From Clostridiales bacterium UBA3705 (lineage in GTDB: Bacteria; Bacillota_A; Clostridia; Oscillospirales; Oscillospiraceae): DNA of 5,920 nucleotides. Positions 5,029-5,920 of this stretch are shown piece by piece. The translations under genes and the position numbers were made by a program. Position 1 is the stretch's first letter. Every line of letters begins with the position of its first letter. The stretch lies in assembly GCA_002372735.1 (NCBI GenBank), contig DFIE01000083.1, positions 1-5,920 of the forward strand. The letters run 5' to 3'. The notes under the pieces were generated by a model. The model was not told the origin of the DNA and did no database searches. It saw nothing but the letters and a program-made list of their open reading frames with translations.

Positions 5029-5087
5029 TAAAGTGGTGATTTGGCGGGGCTGAGCCCCTCCCACGTTCTGACCACGGTGCAGTGGTC
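5029..5087 (-). promoter_or_regulatory. Structured mRNA leader of rplK, probable L1-type autoregulatory site (copy A)
   Basis: Read on the minus strand: a GACCAC-N6-GTGGTC hairpin (5070-5087), 5 nt, GTGGGAGG (5057-5064), 16 nt, and ATCACCACTTTA (5029-5040). GTGG (5061-5064) can pair with CCAC (5033-5036) around an inner GGGGC-TCA-GCCCC hairpin (5046-5058). The rplK ribosome binding site (5017-5024) begins 5 nt later. This is the position where L1 commonly controls the L11-L1 unit; the sequence itself shows only the structure and its second copy before rplA. Confidence 0.65.
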
Positions 5088-5090
5088 GTG

Positions 5091-5618
5091 TCAGTCGGAG
5101 ATATTCTCCACCTGGTCAAGCTCAAGCTCGACTGGAGTTTCGCGTCCGAACATGGAAACAACGACGCGAACGCTGTTTTTGTCAATATCCAGGGCATCGA
5201 CCCGTCCGGTGAAGGAGGTCAGGGGCCCGTCTACAATACGGACGGTATCGCCCACGGCGAAGGATACGACGATTTCGTGGCGCTCCACACCCCATTGGAC
5301 TACTTCCTTCTCGTTGAGAGGAGTGGGGTTGGTGCTGCTGGCTCCCACAAAGCCTGTGACGCCACGCACATTGCGGACGATGTACCAGCTCTCACTGCTC
5401 ATCACCATCTTGATGAGCACATAGCCGGGGAAAATCTTCCGCTCCACCGTCTTGGGACCGCTGTCGGTCACCTCGGTGACGGTTTCAGTGGGAATGACCA
5501 CCTCGCAGATGGTATCCTGCAGCTGTCGGTTTTCAATGGTCTTTTCGATGGTGGCCTTTACGGTGTTTTCATAACCCGAATAGGTCTGCACCACGTACCA
5601 TTTCGCGTTTTCTGCCAT
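5091..5618 (-). CDS. nusG: Transcription elongation/antitermination factor NusG
   Basis: The product has 175 residues, normal for NusG, which binds RNA polymerase across the cleft, modulates pausing and can link polymerase to the ribosome or Rho. The NGN domain occupies about residues 5-115, with [13 protein letters not shown] (6-18), [11 protein letters not shown] (61-71) and VRGVTGFVG (84-92). The KOW domain follows at about 122-170, with [19 protein letters not shown] (122-140). The start at 5618 lies 6 nt after the secE stop. I see no good Shine-Dalgarno there, so translation is probably coupled to secE. It is followed after 80 nt by rplK with the leader structure between them. Confidence 0.97.
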   Translation of the reverse strand: MAENAKWYVVQTYSGYENTVKATIEKTIENRQLQDTICEVVIPTETVTEVTDSGPKTVERKIFPGYVLIKMVMSSESWYIVRNVRGVTGFVGASSTNPTPLNEKEVVQWGVERHEIVVSFAVGDTVRIVDGPLTSFTGRVDALDIDKNSVRVVVSMFGRETPVELELDQVENISD

Positions 5619-5624
5619 GCCGGA

Positions 5625-5855
5625 TTACCCGATCAGACGCAGCAGCGCAGTGATGCCCTCGTAAGCCAGATAGTCGATCAGGCCGATGATGATGGCAAAG
5701 ATGACGGAAACCACAATGACAACCAGGGTGTTGTTGAGCACCTGAGGCCAAGTGGGCCACACGACCTTCTTGAGCTCGCTCTTCATCCCCCGGAACCATT
5801 TGGTCAGGGATGTCCAGGTTCTTTTGAACCAGTTTTCCTTCTTGACTTCAGCCAT
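5625..5855 (-). CDS. secE: Preprotein translocase subunit SecE
   Basis: The product has 76 residues, the short single-span form of SecE usual in Firmicutes. SecE clamps the two halves of the SecY channel in the cytoplasmic membrane. The conserved amphipathic cytoplasmic helix SELKKVVWPTWPQVLNNT (26-43) precedes one membrane segment at about 43-64. A basic, Trp-rich N-terminus (KKENWFKRTW) comes first. The start at 5855 has AAGGGAGA (5861-5868) 5 nt upstream. It lies 17 nt after rpmG and 6 nt before nusG, the standard order in this lineage. Confidence 0.96.
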   Translation of the reverse strand: MAEVKKENWFKRTWTSLTKWFRGMKSELKKVVWPTWPQVLNNTLVVIVVSVIFAIIIGLIDYLAYEGITALLRLIG

Positions 5856-5872
5856 GTTGATCTCCCTTCCGA

Positions 5873-5920
5873 TTACTTCGTCTCGGTGTGAAGCGTATGC
5901 TTTCTGCAGAATCTGCAGTA
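5873..5920 (-). CDS. rpmG: Ribosomal protein L33 (bL33), 3' end only
   Basis: Only the last 15 residues and the TAA stop (5873-5875) are in the window; the rest lies beyond 5920. The visible peptide is YCRFCRKHTLHTETK, the typical C-terminus of L33. The CRFC pair is the second half of the zinc-binding four-cysteine site, so this is probably the zinc (C+) form, provided the first pair is present upstream. L33 is a small protein of the large ribosomal subunit. The rpmG-secE-nusG order supports the call. Confidence 0.92.
   Translation of the reverse strand, partial: YCRFCRKHTLHTETK

Noticed and set aside
5082..5891. Long plus-strand open frame opposite nusG and secE.
   Set aside because: It spans two real genes in antisense, has a His/Asp/Gly-rich shadow composition, and has no ribosome binding site of its own that I can see.
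2898..5902. The 14-mer TGAAGCGTATGCTT occurs at 2898-2911 (aquaporin leader) and again at 5889-5902.
   Set aside because: The second copy is inside rpmG and encodes part of the conserved KHTLH peptide, so it is explained by coding. One chance 14-mer match in a window this size is not very improbable, although the first copy also forms a TGAAGC/GCTTCA inverted repeat.
5904..5918. CTGCAG repeated at 5904-5909 and 5913-5918.
   Set aside because: Both lie within the rpmG coding end, where they encode the CRFCR zinc-finger residues; the repeat follows from the CxxC pair.

Overview
The window comes from the chromosome of a GC-rich, probably anaerobic member of the Firmicutes, most likely Clostridia and possibly Oscillospiraceae-like. 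The evidence is a convincing SpoIIID (an endospore-former transcription factor), an OhrR of Bacillus-like sequence, strong GGAGG-type ribosome binding sites throughout, and the gene order rpmG-secE-nusG-rplK-rplA. The family-level placement is inference. I see no mobile element, CRISPR array, tRNA or rRNA.

Left part (1-1810, + strand): the 3' end of a small multi-pass membrane protein is followed 17 nt later by a 485-residue DUF2828-type protein with a C-terminal von Willebrand A domain that has an intact metal site. A hairpin then separates this pair from the next genes. Middle (1810-2872, - strand): spoIIID with a candidate sigma-E promoter, then an AqpZ-type aquaporin that has its own sigma-A promoter and terminator. 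Between 2873 and 3065 lies a divergent promoter region. On its right side the + strand carries a two-gene operon: a small four-cysteine TSCPD-family protein, then an OhrR-type organic peroxide sensor starting 1 nt after the TSCPD stop. An OhrR-like operator overlaps the predicted transcription start of this operon, so autoregulation is likely. No ohr peroxidase gene is present in the window.

Right part (3778-5920, - strand): the transcription/translation cluster, read right to left, is rpmG (3' end only), secE, nusG, rplK and rplA. It ends at a strong bidirectional terminator after rplA instead of continuing into rplJ-rplL. Two related RNA-leader modules, one before rplK and one before rplA, share the same words, order and spacing. 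They look like a duplicated L1-type autoregulatory site. rplA starts with TTG.

The observations most worth following up are the TSCPD-ohrR operon with its operator, the duplicated leader module, and the uncharacterised DUF2828/vWA protein. Every intergenic stretch is shorter than 200 nt, and those with visible signals are described below.
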